Source: Sandaracinaceae bacterium (lineage in GTDB: Bacteria > Myxococcota_A > Polyangia > Polyangiales > Houyiibacteriaceae). From it: a stretch of 64,000 nucleotides of DNA. This document shows, one piece after another, positions 54,802 to 63,967 of this stretch. The notes below the pieces were generated by a model that was not told the DNA's origin, searched no databases, and saw only the letters and a program-made list of their open reading frames with translations. A program made the position numbers and the translations under genes. The DNA lies in NCBI GenBank assembly GCA_020633055.1, contig JACKEJ010000005.1, forward strand, positions 620,001 through 684,000. The letters run 5' to 3'. The first letter of the stretch is position 1; every line of letters begins with the position of its first letter.

Positions 54802-56073
54802 ATGACCGACGACGCTACCCCCACGCCCTCACGCTGGCAGGGCCACCGCCTGTCCGACCCGCCCGCCGGCCACGCGCGCATGTGCCGCCTGCTGGGCGTG
54901 CGCATCGACCCGGACGGCCCCGAGGTGGCGCGCGTGCGCAAGGGGCTGATGCGCGGCGACGACGTGGCCGACGCGTTCGTCGCGTGGGCGGCCGAGCAGA
55001 AGCCCGGCAAGGGGCGCGAGCTGTTCGAGCGCGCGGTCGAGGGCGGGCTGCGCGCCGTGCCCGACGCCCCCGAGAGCCTGGTGCGCTGGTTCGAGCCGCT
55101 CGAGCGCGAGCCCGAGTGGCTGGACCACGACGCGCTGCGGCTGGGCTGCGACACGGCCTGGCGGGCGGGCCCCGCGGGTGGCGACATCCTGAGCGCCATG
55201 GCGCTGATGGGCGGCTACCGCAGCAGCGCCGCCGTGAAGCCCCTCTCGATGACGGGGGCGCTCGACCGCATGGTGGTGCGGCGCATCGCAGAGACCTCGC
55301 GCTTCGTGATGGACGTCTACCAGTCGCCCTCGATGGGTCGCTTCTCGGCGGGCTTCCGCAGCGCATGCCGCGTGCGGCTGATGCACACCATGGTGCGCCG
55401 CTCGCTCGCGTGCCGGGCCGACTGGGACGAGCGCGCCTGGGGCGTGCCCATCAACCAGAGCGACATGGCCGGCACGCACCTCGAGTTCTCGGCCATCTTC
55501 ATCACCGGGCTGACGGCGCTCGGCTTCCGCTTCACGCGCGCGGAGCGCGACGCGGTGATGCACCTGTGGCGCTACGTGAGCGTGATCATGGGCGTGGACG
55601 ACGCGCTCTTGGCGCACGACTACCCCGCGGGGCTGCGCCACATGGTGATCCACGCGCTGACCAACCCGCACGCCGACGAGGACAGCCGCGCCCTCGCCCG
55701 CGCGCTGCACGAGATGCCGCTGCGCCTGGCCGAGACCCCGCTCGAGCGCGCCCTGGCGCGGGTGCACACGCGCTACCAGACCGCCGTGTCGCGGCTGACG
55801 TTGGGGAACGAGGCGGTGGACGACATCGGACTGCCCAAGGCGCCGCTCTACCCGGCGCTGCTCGCGCTGAGCTCGGCGCGCTTCGCCGTCGAGACCGTCC
55901 GTCAGCACGTGCCTGCGCTGCACGAGCGCGCCATCCGCCACGGGCGTGCGCTGCAGCTGCGCTCGGTGGCCGACCTGATCGGGGACGAGCGCCTGAAGTA
56001 CATTCCCTACGGCGAGCGCCACGGCGCCCCCGCTCACAGACGCCCCAACACCGGCGCGGCGTCGGCCGCCTGA
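54802..56073 (+). CDS. MpaB-family (DUF2236) oxygenase
   Basis: The product is 423 residues. The DUF2236 signature is present: 'RVRLMHTMVRRSLACR' (with the His-x-x-Val-Arg element thought to hold the haem ligand) and 'WGVPINQSDMAGTHLEFS'. The family includes MpaB and latex-clearing proteins that cleave C=C bonds of isoprenoids with O2 via a b-type haem. Here there is no signal peptide, so action is intracellular. The start lies only 7 bases after a -10-like TATACT, so the message may be nearly leaderless. The DUF4334 gene follows after 19 bases. Confidence 0.9.
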   Translation: MTDDATPTPSRWQGHRLSDPPAGHARMCRLLGVRIDPDGPEVARVRKGLMRGDDVADAFVAWAAEQKPGKGRELFERAVEGGLRAVPDAPESLVRWFEPLEREPEWLDHDALRLGCDTAWRAGPAGGDILSAMALMGGYRSSAAVKPLSMTGALDRMVVRRIAETSRFVMDVYQSPSMGRFSAGFRSACRVRLMHTMVRRSLACRADWDERAWGVPINQSDMAGTHLEFSAIFITGLTALGFRFTRAERDAVMHLWRYVSVIMGVDDALLAHDYPAGLRHMVIHALTNPHADEDSRALARALHEMPLRLAETPLERALARVHTRYQTAVSRLTLGNEAVDDIGLPKAPLYPALLALSSARFAVETVRQHVPALHERAIRHGRALQLRSVADLIGDERLKYIPYGERHGAPAHRRPNTGAASAA

Positions 56074-56092
56074 CCGCACGGAGAGAACGCCC

Positions 56093-56689
56093 ATGCCGAA
56101 TCCCATCGAGACCAAGAAGGACGTCCCCGCCGCATCCACCAGCGCCACCAAGCCGCTCAGCTTCGCGGAGGCCGTCGCGCGCGGTCGCGTGTCGCAGGAG
56201 GAAGCGCTAGCGCTGTTCGACAGCCTGCCCGCCGTCGAGGTGGACTTCATGCTGGGCGCCTGGAAGGGCGCGGGGTTTCCCACGGGGCATCCGCTGGACG
56301 GCGTGCTCGAGCGCTACCACTGGCACGGCAAGCGCTTCGACTCGGCCGAGCACGTGCACCCGCTCGTGTTCGCGCGCCGTGATGGGAGCCTCACCCACGT
56401 GAACCCGCTCATGACCCTGCCCTCGCTGGGCATGCTGGAGCGCATGCCCGCGCTGAAGTCGGACGCGGCCGGCAGCGCGTTCCGCGCGCTGATCGGGCTG
56501 GTCTCCACCAAGCAGTCCGCCGCGCGCCTGCGCGCCACCACCTACCGCGGCGTCACCAGCGCCACCATGCAGTACGACAACCTGCCCATCAACGACGTGT
56601 TCCGGAAGGTCGACGAGCGCACCGTGCTGGGGGTGATGGACCTCAAGGGGGTGCGCGCGCCGTTCTTCTTCGTGCTGCGCCGCGAGTGA
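56093..56689 (+). CDS. GXWXG / DUF4334 domain protein
   Basis: The product is 198 residues. The GXWXG motif is in 'VDFMLGAWKGAGFPTGHPLD', and 'YDNLPINDVFRKVDERTVLG' with 'FFFVLRRE' at the C-terminus match DUF4334. The family is often near lipid or terpenoid oxidation genes but its activity is unknown. It is the second gene of the unit with the MpaB-type oxygenase (19-base gap), so TetR control is probable. Confidence 0.92.
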   Translation: MPNPIETKKDVPAASTSATKPLSFAEAVARGRVSQEEALALFDSLPAVEVDFMLGAWKGAGFPTGHPLDGVLERYHWHGKRFDSAEHVHPLVFARRDGSLTHVNPLMTLPSLGMLERMPALKSDAAGSAFRALIGLVSTKQSAARLRATTYRGVTSATMQYDNLPINDVFRKVDERTVLGVMDLKGVRAPFFFVLRRE

Positions 56690-56792
56690 CGTGCAGACCT
56701 GCCGCGGCGCATCCCCTGCGCGTTGGAGGGCGCGGGGATGATGCATGGGGCCGCCGCGTCATGGCGCCGAGCCACATGGACGCCTCGATCTG

Positions 56793-57407
56793 CTAGAGGC
56801 GTGTCATCACCTGCTGCGCCAGCGTCCGTAGTGCAGCGCTCAGGTCGCCCGTGTCGGCGCCCGTGCGCGCATGCTGCAAGCTCAGCTGGAGCATGGGGTT
56901 GACGCGCACGAACAGGGACTTCAGGTCCGCGACGTTGCCGGAGTAGAGCGCCTGCTGCCCGAGGCCAGGAACCGCCGTGAAGGTCTGCACGGTGTCGGCC
57001 CGGCCGACGACGGGCAGCCCCTCTACGCGTGTCGCGAGGGCCCGGTCGAAGCTCGGGTGTCCGTCGCGTCGGCGCTCGACCACGAGCTCGAGCGACACCA
57101 CCGCGTCCCCGTCGCGCCAGGTGTAGCGGCAGCCCTTCAGGTGCCCGCGCGCGTGCTGCTCTTCGGGTTGAACGTCCGTCGCGTCGAGCGCCACGCCGAC
57201 CTCGGCGGGGGTGAGCAGCGCACAGCCGGTGAGCGCGTCGAAGTCCGCAGAGGTCGCAGGGACCGCTGGAGCGGCGGGGGCGCCCGGCGGTGCCGCTGCG
57301 GGCGACGCGCCAGCTGCGGCGGCTGGCGCGGTGGCGTCCGGCTCGCCGCCACACGCGGTCACGAATACGAGGAAGACATGGAGGGGGATGCGAAGGTCGC
57401 GATGCAT
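56793..57407 (-). CDS. DUF3558-like lipoprotein
   Basis: The product is 204 residues. The signal ends 'LVFVTACGGEPD' (lipid Cys19), followed by a Pro/Ala linker. The domain begins 'DFDALTGCALLTPAEVGVAL' and has 'HLKGCRYTW', giving two Cys as in DUF3558-type lipoproteins known mainly from actinobacteria. The function is unknown. The ATG at 57407 gives the lipoprotein signal; a longer frame is not credible. Confidence 0.78.
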   Translation of the reverse strand: MHRDLRIPLHVFLVFVTACGGEPDATAPAAAAGASPAAAPPGAPAAPAVPATSADFDALTGCALLTPAEVGVALDATDVQPEEQHARGHLKGCRYTWRDGDAVVSLELVVERRRDGHPSFDRALATRVEGLPVVGRADTVQTFTAVPGLGQQALYSGNVADLKSLFVRVNPMLQLSLQHARTGADTGDLSAALRTLAQQVMTRL

Positions 57408-57646
57408 ACTCGCGGCATAGCAGCCCTCGGGGAACTCGCTGCCATGTTCGTCCGCCGATCGCCCGGTGGTCGCCCAGTGTGCTGCGACGTGCGCGGCGCG
57501 CGCTGGAGACCTGCGAGCGCCGCGGCCGCCTGCCCGGCCGGGAGCGCCCTCGGTGGACCACCTCCGCGTCCTTGGCCAGCGGAGCAACCCCCTCTGGCCG
57601 CCTGCGGCTACTGACCCGCGGGAGCGCGCGGTGCACACTGTGGCCC

Positions 57647-59107
57647 ATGAGCAGCGCCCCCCGTCACCACGTCCACCGTCACCTGCCCGCGGGCCCGCGG
57701 GCCCCGCGCCTCAAGCAGCTGCAGTGGCTGGCCGAGGATCCGCACGGACTCTACCGCCGCAACTACGAAGAGTTCGGGCCCATGTTCACCCTGCAGGTCA
57801 TGGCCTATCCGTGGGTGATCCTGGGTGATGCGGACCTGCTGCGCGAGGTCTTCCGCGGGACCAGCGACGACTTCCACTCGGACGCCGACGGCATCAAGTT
57901 CCTGCTGGGGCCCGAGGCGCTGCTGTTCATGAACGGCGCGCAGCACCGCGCCGAGCGCAAGGTCATGCAGCCGCCCTTCAAGAAGACGCGCGTGGACGAC
58001 TACGCCGCCGGCATGCTGCGCAACGCGAGCGAGGCGGTGGGCACCCTGCGCGCGGGCGAGACGGTGCACGCGCAGCACTTCTTCGCGGACATCACGCTGC
58101 GCACGATCATCGAGTGCGTGTTCGGCATCACCGACGAGGCCCGCGCGGCGCGCCTGCACGACCTGTTCGGGTTCAGCATGCGCACCATGCAGCGCCCGGC
58201 CGTGGGGGCGCTGTCCATGACGGTCGGTGGGGCCCGCGTGCGCGCGGCGATCAAGGCCGGCACCGACCTCAGCCGCGCCCGGTACGGGAAGCCCGCGCGC
58301 CCCGCGCGCACCACCCTCGGCAAGCTGTTCGACGCCCGCCGTGAGGTGCTGGACATCATCGGCATCGAGCTGGCCGCCGCCCGCAAGACCGCCCCGGGCG
58401 ACCGCTTGGACGTGCTCGCGGAGCTCGTGCACGCCCGCTACGAGGACGGCAGTCAGATGAGCGACGCGGCCATCCTGGACGAGCTCAACATGCTGCTGAT
58501 CGGCGGGCACGACACCAGCGCCATCACCATGAGCTGGGTGCTCTACTACCTGGCACAGGACCTGAGCGAGGGCGGCAAGGTCACCGCGCGCGTGCGAAAC
58601 GAGCTTTCAGAGGCGTTTGGTGATGGGCCCGTGGACCCCGCCGCGGTGCACCGCCTGACCTACCTGCAAGCCGTCATCGACGAGGTCTCGCGCCTGCGCC
58701 CGGTGGCGAACGCCGTCTCGCGCCGGCTCACGCGGCCCATGGTGCTGGGCGACTTCGCGCTGCCCGAGGGCACGGTGGTGCTGCCCAGCCCGACCATCAT
58801 GCACTACCGCGAGGACATCTGGCCCGACCCCGAGCGCTTCGACCCGGAGCGCTTCCTCGGGACGCGCCCCTCGCCCTTCCACTTCCTGCCCTTCGGCGGG
58901 GGCTCGCGGGCCTGCCTCGGGCGGCCGTTCGCCGCGACGCAGATGCGCGTGGTGCTGGCCGAGGTGCTGCGCCGCGTGGACTTCGCGCGGCTGCCCGGGA
59001 CCACCACGAAGGACGCCATGAACGGCGTGCTGATCGGCCCCAACGACGCGGTGCCCCTCGCCATCACGAACGTGCGCACCCCCACCCGGGCGCGACGCGC
59101 CGCGTGA
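57647..59107 (+). CDS. Cytochrome P450
   Basis: The product is 486 residues. The haem-binding loop is 'FGGGSRACLGRPFAA' with Cys423. The I-helix is 'LLIGGHDTSAITMSW' (residues 284-298), and the K-helix ExxR is in 'IDEVSRLRP' (E346-R349). It is a soluble class of bacterial P450 with no membrane anchor, resembling CYP enzymes that oxidise fatty or isoprenoid substrates (CYP110/CYP4-like look, low certainty). An AraC regulator follows. It may belong functionally with the MpaB-type oxygenase and GST nearby. Confidence 0.96.
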   Translation: MSSAPRHHVHRHLPAGPRAPRLKQLQWLAEDPHGLYRRNYEEFGPMFTLQVMAYPWVILGDADLLREVFRGTSDDFHSDADGIKFLLGPEALLFMNGAQHRAERKVMQPPFKKTRVDDYAAGMLRNASEAVGTLRAGETVHAQHFFADITLRTIIECVFGITDEARAARLHDLFGFSMRTMQRPAVGALSMTVGGARVRAAIKAGTDLSRARYGKPARPARTTLGKLFDARREVLDIIGIELAAARKTAPGDRLDVLAELVHARYEDGSQMSDAAILDELNMLLIGGHDTSAITMSWVLYYLAQDLSEGGKVTARVRNELSEAFGDGPVDPAAVHRLTYLQAVIDEVSRLRPVANAVSRRLTRPMVLGDFALPEGTVVLPSPTIMHYREDIWPDPERFDPERFLGTRPSPFHFLPFGGGSRACLGRPFAATQMRVVLAEVLRRVDFARLPGTTTKDAMNGVLIGPNDAVPLAITNVRTPTRARRAA

Positions 59108-59228
59108 GCGTGAACACCGCGCGTCGCGCGGCGGCGGTTCCGGCCTGAGCGGCGAGTCGAGCGGGCGCGCCGCGGCCAGGGCCTCACGCCGGGCCTGACA
59201 GGACGGGCCCGCCGGGCTACGGTGCCAC

Positions 59229-60218
59229 GTGTCCCTGGGTCCGTCGTTCCACCCGGCGCTGCTGCGAGCGCCCGCGGCCGCGCTGCGAGCCGGTGGAGTG
59301 CCCATGCCCACCGAGGGCCTGCTGGCAGAGCTGCTGAGGGGCGGCGGGCCCGAGCGTGTCCCGCTCGACCTCGGCTACGACGCGTGGCGAGAGCTGGAGC
59401 GCAGCGCCGGGCGTGACGTGGGGGTGCGCGCCGCGCTCGCCATGGACGAGGGCGCCGTCGACCTGGCGGACTACCTGGTGGGGGCCTGCCACCACCTGGC
59501 CGACGCGGTGGGCATCCTGCACGAGCACCACCGCCTGTTCCACGACGTGGCCTACTTCCGCGTGGAGCGCGTGGGCGAGCACGCGCACCTGGTCGTCACG
59601 CACGACAGCACGCACGCGCCGCCGCCGTCGATGGTGGAGTGGGCGCTGCTCACGTGGGGCACCGTGCTGCGCGGGCTCATGCCGAGCGTGCACTTCCTCG
59701 AGGCTCGCTGCCACCACCGCGCGCCGAGCGAGCCGTCCGAGCTGTTCGCGCGCGTGCCGCTGCCCATGGTGTTCGAGGCGGAGGCCAACGCGGTGGTGGT
59801 ACCGTGGAGCGACCTGCACGCGGAGAACCCTCGCGCCGACGCGCGGCTGCGAGGGTTGTTATTGGCGCAGGCCGCGCGGCAGGTGAGCGAGCTGCCGCCG
59901 CTCGAGGTGGGCTTGGTGGAGCGTGTGCGTCACGAGCTGGCGCGCCGGCTGCGCGACGGAGTCCCCAGCGCCGAGGACGTCGCCCACGCGCTGCACCTGA
60001 GCCCGCGCACCCTGCGACGCCGCCTCGAGGCCGAGGGCGCGGCCTTCTCCGAGGTATTGGACGGGCTGCGTCGCGACGAGGCGCGTCGCCTGGTAACCGA
60101 GACGGCGCTGAGCTTCGACGCGATCAGCTGCGCCCTGGGCTTCGCGCAGACGGCCAGCTTCCACCGCGCCTTCCGCCGCTGGACGGGCACCACCGCGAGC
60201 GCGGCCCGCGAGGGCTAG
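59229..60218 (+). CDS. AraC-family regulator with OruR/ArgR-type sensor domain
   Basis: The product is 329 residues from a GTG. The N-terminal about 200 residues match the 'arabinose-binding-like' sensor of OruR-type AraC proteins ('GACHHLADAVGILHEHHRLF'). The C-terminal helix-turn-helix pair has 'VAHALHLSPRTLRRRLEAEG' and 'CALGFAQTASFHRAFRRWTG'. It follows the P450 gene by 121 bases on the same strand and may control it. Confidence 0.93.
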   Translation: MSLGPSFHPALLRAPAAALRAGGVPMPTEGLLAELLRGGGPERVPLDLGYDAWRELERSAGRDVGVRAALAMDEGAVDLADYLVGACHHLADAVGILHEHHRLFHDVAYFRVERVGEHAHLVVTHDSTHAPPPSMVEWALLTWGTVLRGLMPSVHFLEARCHHRAPSEPSELFARVPLPMVFEAEANAVVVPWSDLHAENPRADARLRGLLLAQAARQVSELPPLEVGLVERVRHELARRLRDGVPSAEDVAHALHLSPRTLRRRLEAEGAAFSEVLDGLRRDEARRLVTETALSFDAISCALGFAQTASFHRAFRRWTGTTASAAREG

Positions 60219-60235
60219 CCAGAGCGTGTGCCGCG

Positions 60236-62032
60236 TCAGGGCTCGACCGCACCGGCCGTGCAGCTGGCTGTCGGCCGCGGCATGCCGCGCTGGTCCGTAT
60301 CTGGGCAGTCCGCGCCGAGGCCGATGGCCACGCTCTCAGCGCCGGGGAGCATGGTGGGCGTGGGCCCACCGTTGTCCTGTAGCGTGCCGAGCATGGCATC
60401 CGCGAACGTGATCCCCACCGTGCAGGGGTTGTCTTCGTTCATCGCGGGGCCGTTGCGCAGCATTGGCCACTGCGCGTTGCCCGAGCCGGGCAGCGGAACC
60501 GGCGTGACGGGGTTGCCCACCGAGCATGTCATGGGGGTCCACTCGTGGTCGTCGATGTTGTTCCAGAACAGGGTGTTGGTGATGGTGAGGTTCTGCGACT
60601 CGGCGCCGTGCGAGACCAGCGCGGCCCCGAAGAAGCCCACGCCGCCCGCCGCCTCGTTCTCCGCGAAGGTGCAGTTCTGGATGGTGCCCTGCCCCGCGAA
60701 CACCAGCGCGCCGCCCAGCGACTCGTTCGCGACGTTGGCGTGGAAGGTGGTGTTGACGATGCGCACCGTGCTGCCGTGCGGTCCCTGGTCGATGCGCACG
60801 GCGCCACCGAGACCATCGCTCGTGTTCTCCGTGAAGGTGGAGTTGAACAGCTCGAACTCCATGTCCTGCATCCAGATGCCGCCCCCGCCGGCCCCCGCGT
60901 GGTTGCCGTCGAACAGGCAGCGGTTGAAGGTGCTGAGGCCGCGCTGCAGGTTGGGCGTGCGGCTGACCGTGCCCAGCTCGTTGGCGGTGTTGTCGCGGAA
61001 GGTCACACCGCAGAACTCCACGCGGTCCACGTCACCGCCGTCGATGCCCACGGCGCCCGAGTTGCCGCCCGCGCCCCCCTGCAGCGCGTGGTTGAACACG
61101 GGGCAACCAGTGGCGCCGCCGAAGTTCTGGCCCACGCCCGTGGCGGCGTTGCCCTCGAAGAGCGTGTTGACGAAGACGCCATCCGTCTGGAGCAGGCCCA
61201 CGGCGCCGCCGTTCGAGCCCTCGTTCCCGATGAACGAGCTGCCCACGACGATGACCTCCAGCGCGCCCGCAGCGTAGATGGCCCCGCCGCCCGTGTCGGG
61301 CCCGGTGGGCGCCGCGTGGTTGTTGCGGAACACGCAGTCGACCACGTGCAGGCGACCGTCGCGCATGCGGATGGCCCCACCCTCGCCGTCCTTGTAGCCC
61401 CACGCGCAGACGGAGTCGCCCCCGGGCTGTGGAGTGAAGTCGGACGCTGGAGCGCTCGCGTTCTGCAGCGTCAGCCGCTGCAACACCACGAGCGTGTTCG
61501 TGGCGCGGTAGTTGGGCGACTCGTACTCGAAGATGCGGTTGTTGCCGCCCCCGTCGAGCGTGATGACGCCGCCCCCATCCACCACGGTGTCCGCGTCGAT
61601 GCGCAGCGTCAGCGCGTCGGTCACGGCGATGGTGTGGTCCGCGTCACCGCAGTCGAACGTGATCACGCCCCCCTGCGCCACCGCGTCGGCCAGCTCTGCG
61701 TGGGTGCAGCTGCCCGGCGTGCCGGTGCCCACGACGTGGTCCGGGGTGCTGGTGTCGGTCAGCGCGATGGGCGGGGTGCAGGTGGACGGCGGCGGGTCGA
61801 TCGGACCGCCACCCATGCACATCGACGCGCTGCACGTCTGGTCTGCGCCGCACGCGTTGTCGCAGCGACCGCAGTGCGCCTCGCTCGTGCGCGTGTTGAC
61901 GCACACCCCGCCGCACTCCATCTGGGAGCCGCTGCAGCCCCCGGGCATGTCGGAGCCACCACCGCAGCCCAGCACGAGCAGCGCCGCCGAGAGGGACACG
62001 ACACAGCCGGAGAGACAAAAATGTGCACGCAT
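60236..62032 (-). CDS. Beta-helix lipoprotein with choice-of-anchor-type C-terminus
   Basis: The product is 598 residues. The signal ends 'ALLVLGCGGGSD' (Cys23). An EGF/Cys module follows ('CSGSQMECGGVCVNTRTSEA'), then a parallel beta-helix with many 'GGAI...N..F..N' turns ('GGGAIYAAGALEVIVVGSSF', 'GGALVFAGQGTIQNCTFAEN'). The end 'DNGGPTPTMLPGAESVAIGL' with 'DQRGMPRP' matches the choice-of-anchor Q-type domain seen in polymorphic outer-membrane and cell-surface proteins. It is probably surface-exposed and adhesive (inference). It is convergent with the AraC gene. Confidence 0.88.
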   Translation of the reverse strand: MRAHFCLSGCVVSLSAALLVLGCGGGSDMPGGCSGSQMECGGVCVNTRTSEAHCGRCDNACGADQTCSASMCMGGGPIDPPPSTCTPPIALTDTSTPDHVVGTGTPGSCTHAELADAVAQGGVITFDCGDADHTIAVTDALTLRIDADTVVDGGGVITLDGGGNNRIFEYESPNYRATNTLVVLQRLTLQNASAPASDFTPQPGGDSVCAWGYKDGEGGAIRMRDGRLHVVDCVFRNNHAAPTGPDTGGGAIYAAGALEVIVVGSSFIGNEGSNGGAVGLLQTDGVFVNTLFEGNAATGVGQNFGGATGCPVFNHALQGGAGGNSGAVGIDGGDVDRVEFCGVTFRDNTANELGTVSRTPNLQRGLSTFNRCLFDGNHAGAGGGGIWMQDMEFELFNSTFTENTSDGLGGAVRIDQGPHGSTVRIVNTTFHANVANESLGGALVFAGQGTIQNCTFAENEAAGGVGFFGAALVSHGAESQNLTITNTLFWNNIDDHEWTPMTCSVGNPVTPVPLPGSGNAQWPMLRNGPAMNEDNPCTVGITFADAMLGTLQDNGGPTPTMLPGAESVAIGLGADCPDTDQRGMPRPTASCTAGAVEP

Positions 62033-62119
62033 GTCGAGATGCTAATCGCCCTTGCCACAGGCGACCACGGTCCCGAAGGAGGGACAGCGCGAGCCTCCCA
62101 GGGGTTGCACCTCCGCGCG

Positions 62120-63844
62120 ATGAATGCGACCCCAACGCACGACATGTTTGCTCCCTCGCGCTTCCTCCGCGTGGCCGCCGTTTGTCTGGCCGCGTCCATC
62201 CTGTCCCTGCTCGCCGCGCCCCGCGCCTCCGCCGAACCGAACAGCGCCGACTGCAGCACCCCGCGCCGCGCGGTCGAGACCTGGCTGGACAACGCGCACG
62301 ACAACCCGTCCATCGCTGGCGCGTGCTTCGAGTTCACCGGCACCGGCTTCGACAGCGTGGAAGAGCGCCAGTTGGCCGTACGCCACCTGCTCGCAGTGTT
62401 CGATCAGCGCGGCTACTACGTCTACCCCGACACCATCCCGGACACGGCGGACATCGAGGGCACGACGCAGGTCGCGCCCGTGCGTCGCTTCGAGGAGGTG
62501 TTCGTGCAGCGGGACGCGGTGGGCTGGCGCTTCCCGGCCGCGGTCGTGCGCCAGATTCCCACCTGGTACGGCGAGACCTTCGACGTAGACGTCGAGTCGC
62601 TGGTGGGCGAGCTGCCCGAGTGGACCAAGGCGGAGCTGCTGGCGGGGGTGATGCTCTGGCAGCTGTTGTTTCTCGCGCTCGCCATCCTGCTCGGGCTCGT
62701 CACGCGCTCCGTGGTGGCGCACCTCGTGGGGAACTACGGGGGCAAGCTCATCACGCGCGCGGGTGAAGCGGCCGACGCCCAGACCGTCGCGCGCGCCGCG
62801 CACCCCGTGGGGACGCTCGCCATGGTGGGCGTGCTCTGGTACGCGCTCCCGTTGCTGCGCTTGAGCGTGCGGCTGAATCAGATCGGGACCATCGCGCTGC
62901 GCGTCATGATGGCCGGCGCGGGCGTGCTGCTGCTCTACCGCTTGGTAGACCTCGCCAGCGACGTGTTCGGGCGCCGCGCCGAGCAGACCGAGACCAAGCT
63001 GGACGACCAGCTGGTGCCGCTCGTGCGCAAGGCCTCCAAGGTCTTCGTGGTGTGCGTGGGCGTCATCTTCGTGCTGCAGAACATGGACGTGGACGTGGGC
63101 TCCCTGCTCGCGGGCGCCTCGCTCGGCGGCCTGGCGTTCACCCTCGCCGCGCGCGACACGGTCGCGAACCTCTTCGGCAGCATCAGCATCTTCGCGGACC
63201 GCCCGTTCCAGGTGGGCGACTGGGTGGTCATCGAGGGGCACGAGGGCGTGGTCGAGGAGGTCGGCATGCGCAGCACGCGCATCCGCACGTTCTACTCGTC
63301 GCTGGTGACCATCCCGAACTCGGTCGTGGCCAACGCCGCCGTGGACAACTACGGCATGCGCGAGTTCCGGCGCTGCACGGTGACGCTGGGCGTGACGTAC
63401 AGCACCACCCCCGCCCAGATGCGCGCCTTCGTGGAGGGCATCCGCGCCATCCTGCAAGCCAACCCGAAGGTGCGGCAGGACGCCTACGAGGTGTGCTTCC
63501 GCAACTTCGGCGCGAGCGGGCTCGAGGTGCTGCTCTACTTCTTCTTCAAGACCGACACGTGGAGCGACGAGCTCGCCCAGCGCGAGAACATCTTCCTCGA
63601 GGTGCTGCGGCTGGCCGAGGCGCTGGACGTGCAGTTCGCCTTCCCGACGCAGACGCTGCACATCGAGTCCCAGGTCACGCGCGAGCCTCGCTCGCCCAAG
63701 CGGGACCTCGACGAGGCCGCGCTGGCGAGCGTGGTCACGTCCTTCGGCCCCGGTGGGAGCGCCAGTCGCCCCACGCCACAGCATCTGACCAGCGGCTACC
63801 TGCCGCGCACGAACCCGCTGGGCACCACCGAGGTGGACAACTGA
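62120..63844 (+). CDS. MscS-family mechanosensitive ion channel
   Basis: The product is 574 residues. An N-terminal Sec signal ('VCLAASILSLLAAPRASA') is followed by a periplasmic domain of about 140 residues, three or more membrane helices, and the MscS pore and beta domain: 'GASLGGLAFTLAARDTVANL' then 'PFQVGDWVVIEGHEGVVEEV' and 'YSSLVTIPNSVVAN'. It opens under membrane tension to release ions. The start could also be ATG 62144. The upstream gene is divergent. Confidence 0.95.
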   Translation: MNATPTHDMFAPSRFLRVAAVCLAASILSLLAAPRASAEPNSADCSTPRRAVETWLDNAHDNPSIAGACFEFTGTGFDSVEERQLAVRHLLAVFDQRGYYVYPDTIPDTADIEGTTQVAPVRRFEEVFVQRDAVGWRFPAAVVRQIPTWYGETFDVDVESLVGELPEWTKAELLAGVMLWQLLFLALAILLGLVTRSVVAHLVGNYGGKLITRAGEAADAQTVARAAHPVGTLAMVGVLWYALPLLRLSVRLNQIGTIALRVMMAGAGVLLLYRLVDLASDVFGRRAEQTETKLDDQLVPLVRKASKVFVVCVGVIFVLQNMDVDVGSLLAGASLGGLAFTLAARDTVANLFGSISIFADRPFQVGDWVVIEGHEGVVEEVGMRSTRIRTFYSSLVTIPNSVVANAAVDNYGMREFRRCTVTLGVTYSTTPAQMRAFVEGIRAILQANPKVRQDAYEVCFRNFGASGLEVLLYFFFKTDTWSDELAQRENIFLEVLRLAEALDVQFAFPTQTLHIESQVTREPRSPKRDLDEAALASVVTSFGPGGSASRPTPQHLTSGYLPRTNPLGTTEVDN

Positions 63845-63860
63845 CACGCCCCGTCACCGC

Positions 63861-63967
63861 GGGGCAGCCGTGTGGCGAGCCACGCCTCGTCGCCGTCGCC
63901 GCGGCGCTGCGATCCCACGCCTCGCGTTCGCTCAGGGCCGGGGCAGCTGCGTCGCGAGCCACGCCTC
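63861..63967. repeat. Degenerate 28-bp direct repeat near the right edge
   Basis: Two copies (63861-63888 and 63940-63967) agree at 25 of 28 bases. The right copy encodes the 3' end of the partial minus-strand gene. The left copy, in the intergenic stretch, could encode a similar 'EAWLATRLP' segment on the minus strand, a likely duplication remnant. Confidence 0.7.

Noticed and set aside
60545..62119. Long plus-strand extension upstream of the MscS gene
   Set aside because: It lies opposite the beta-helix lipoprotein gene and its composition is Arg/Val/His-rich; the signal peptide of the channel starts at 62120.
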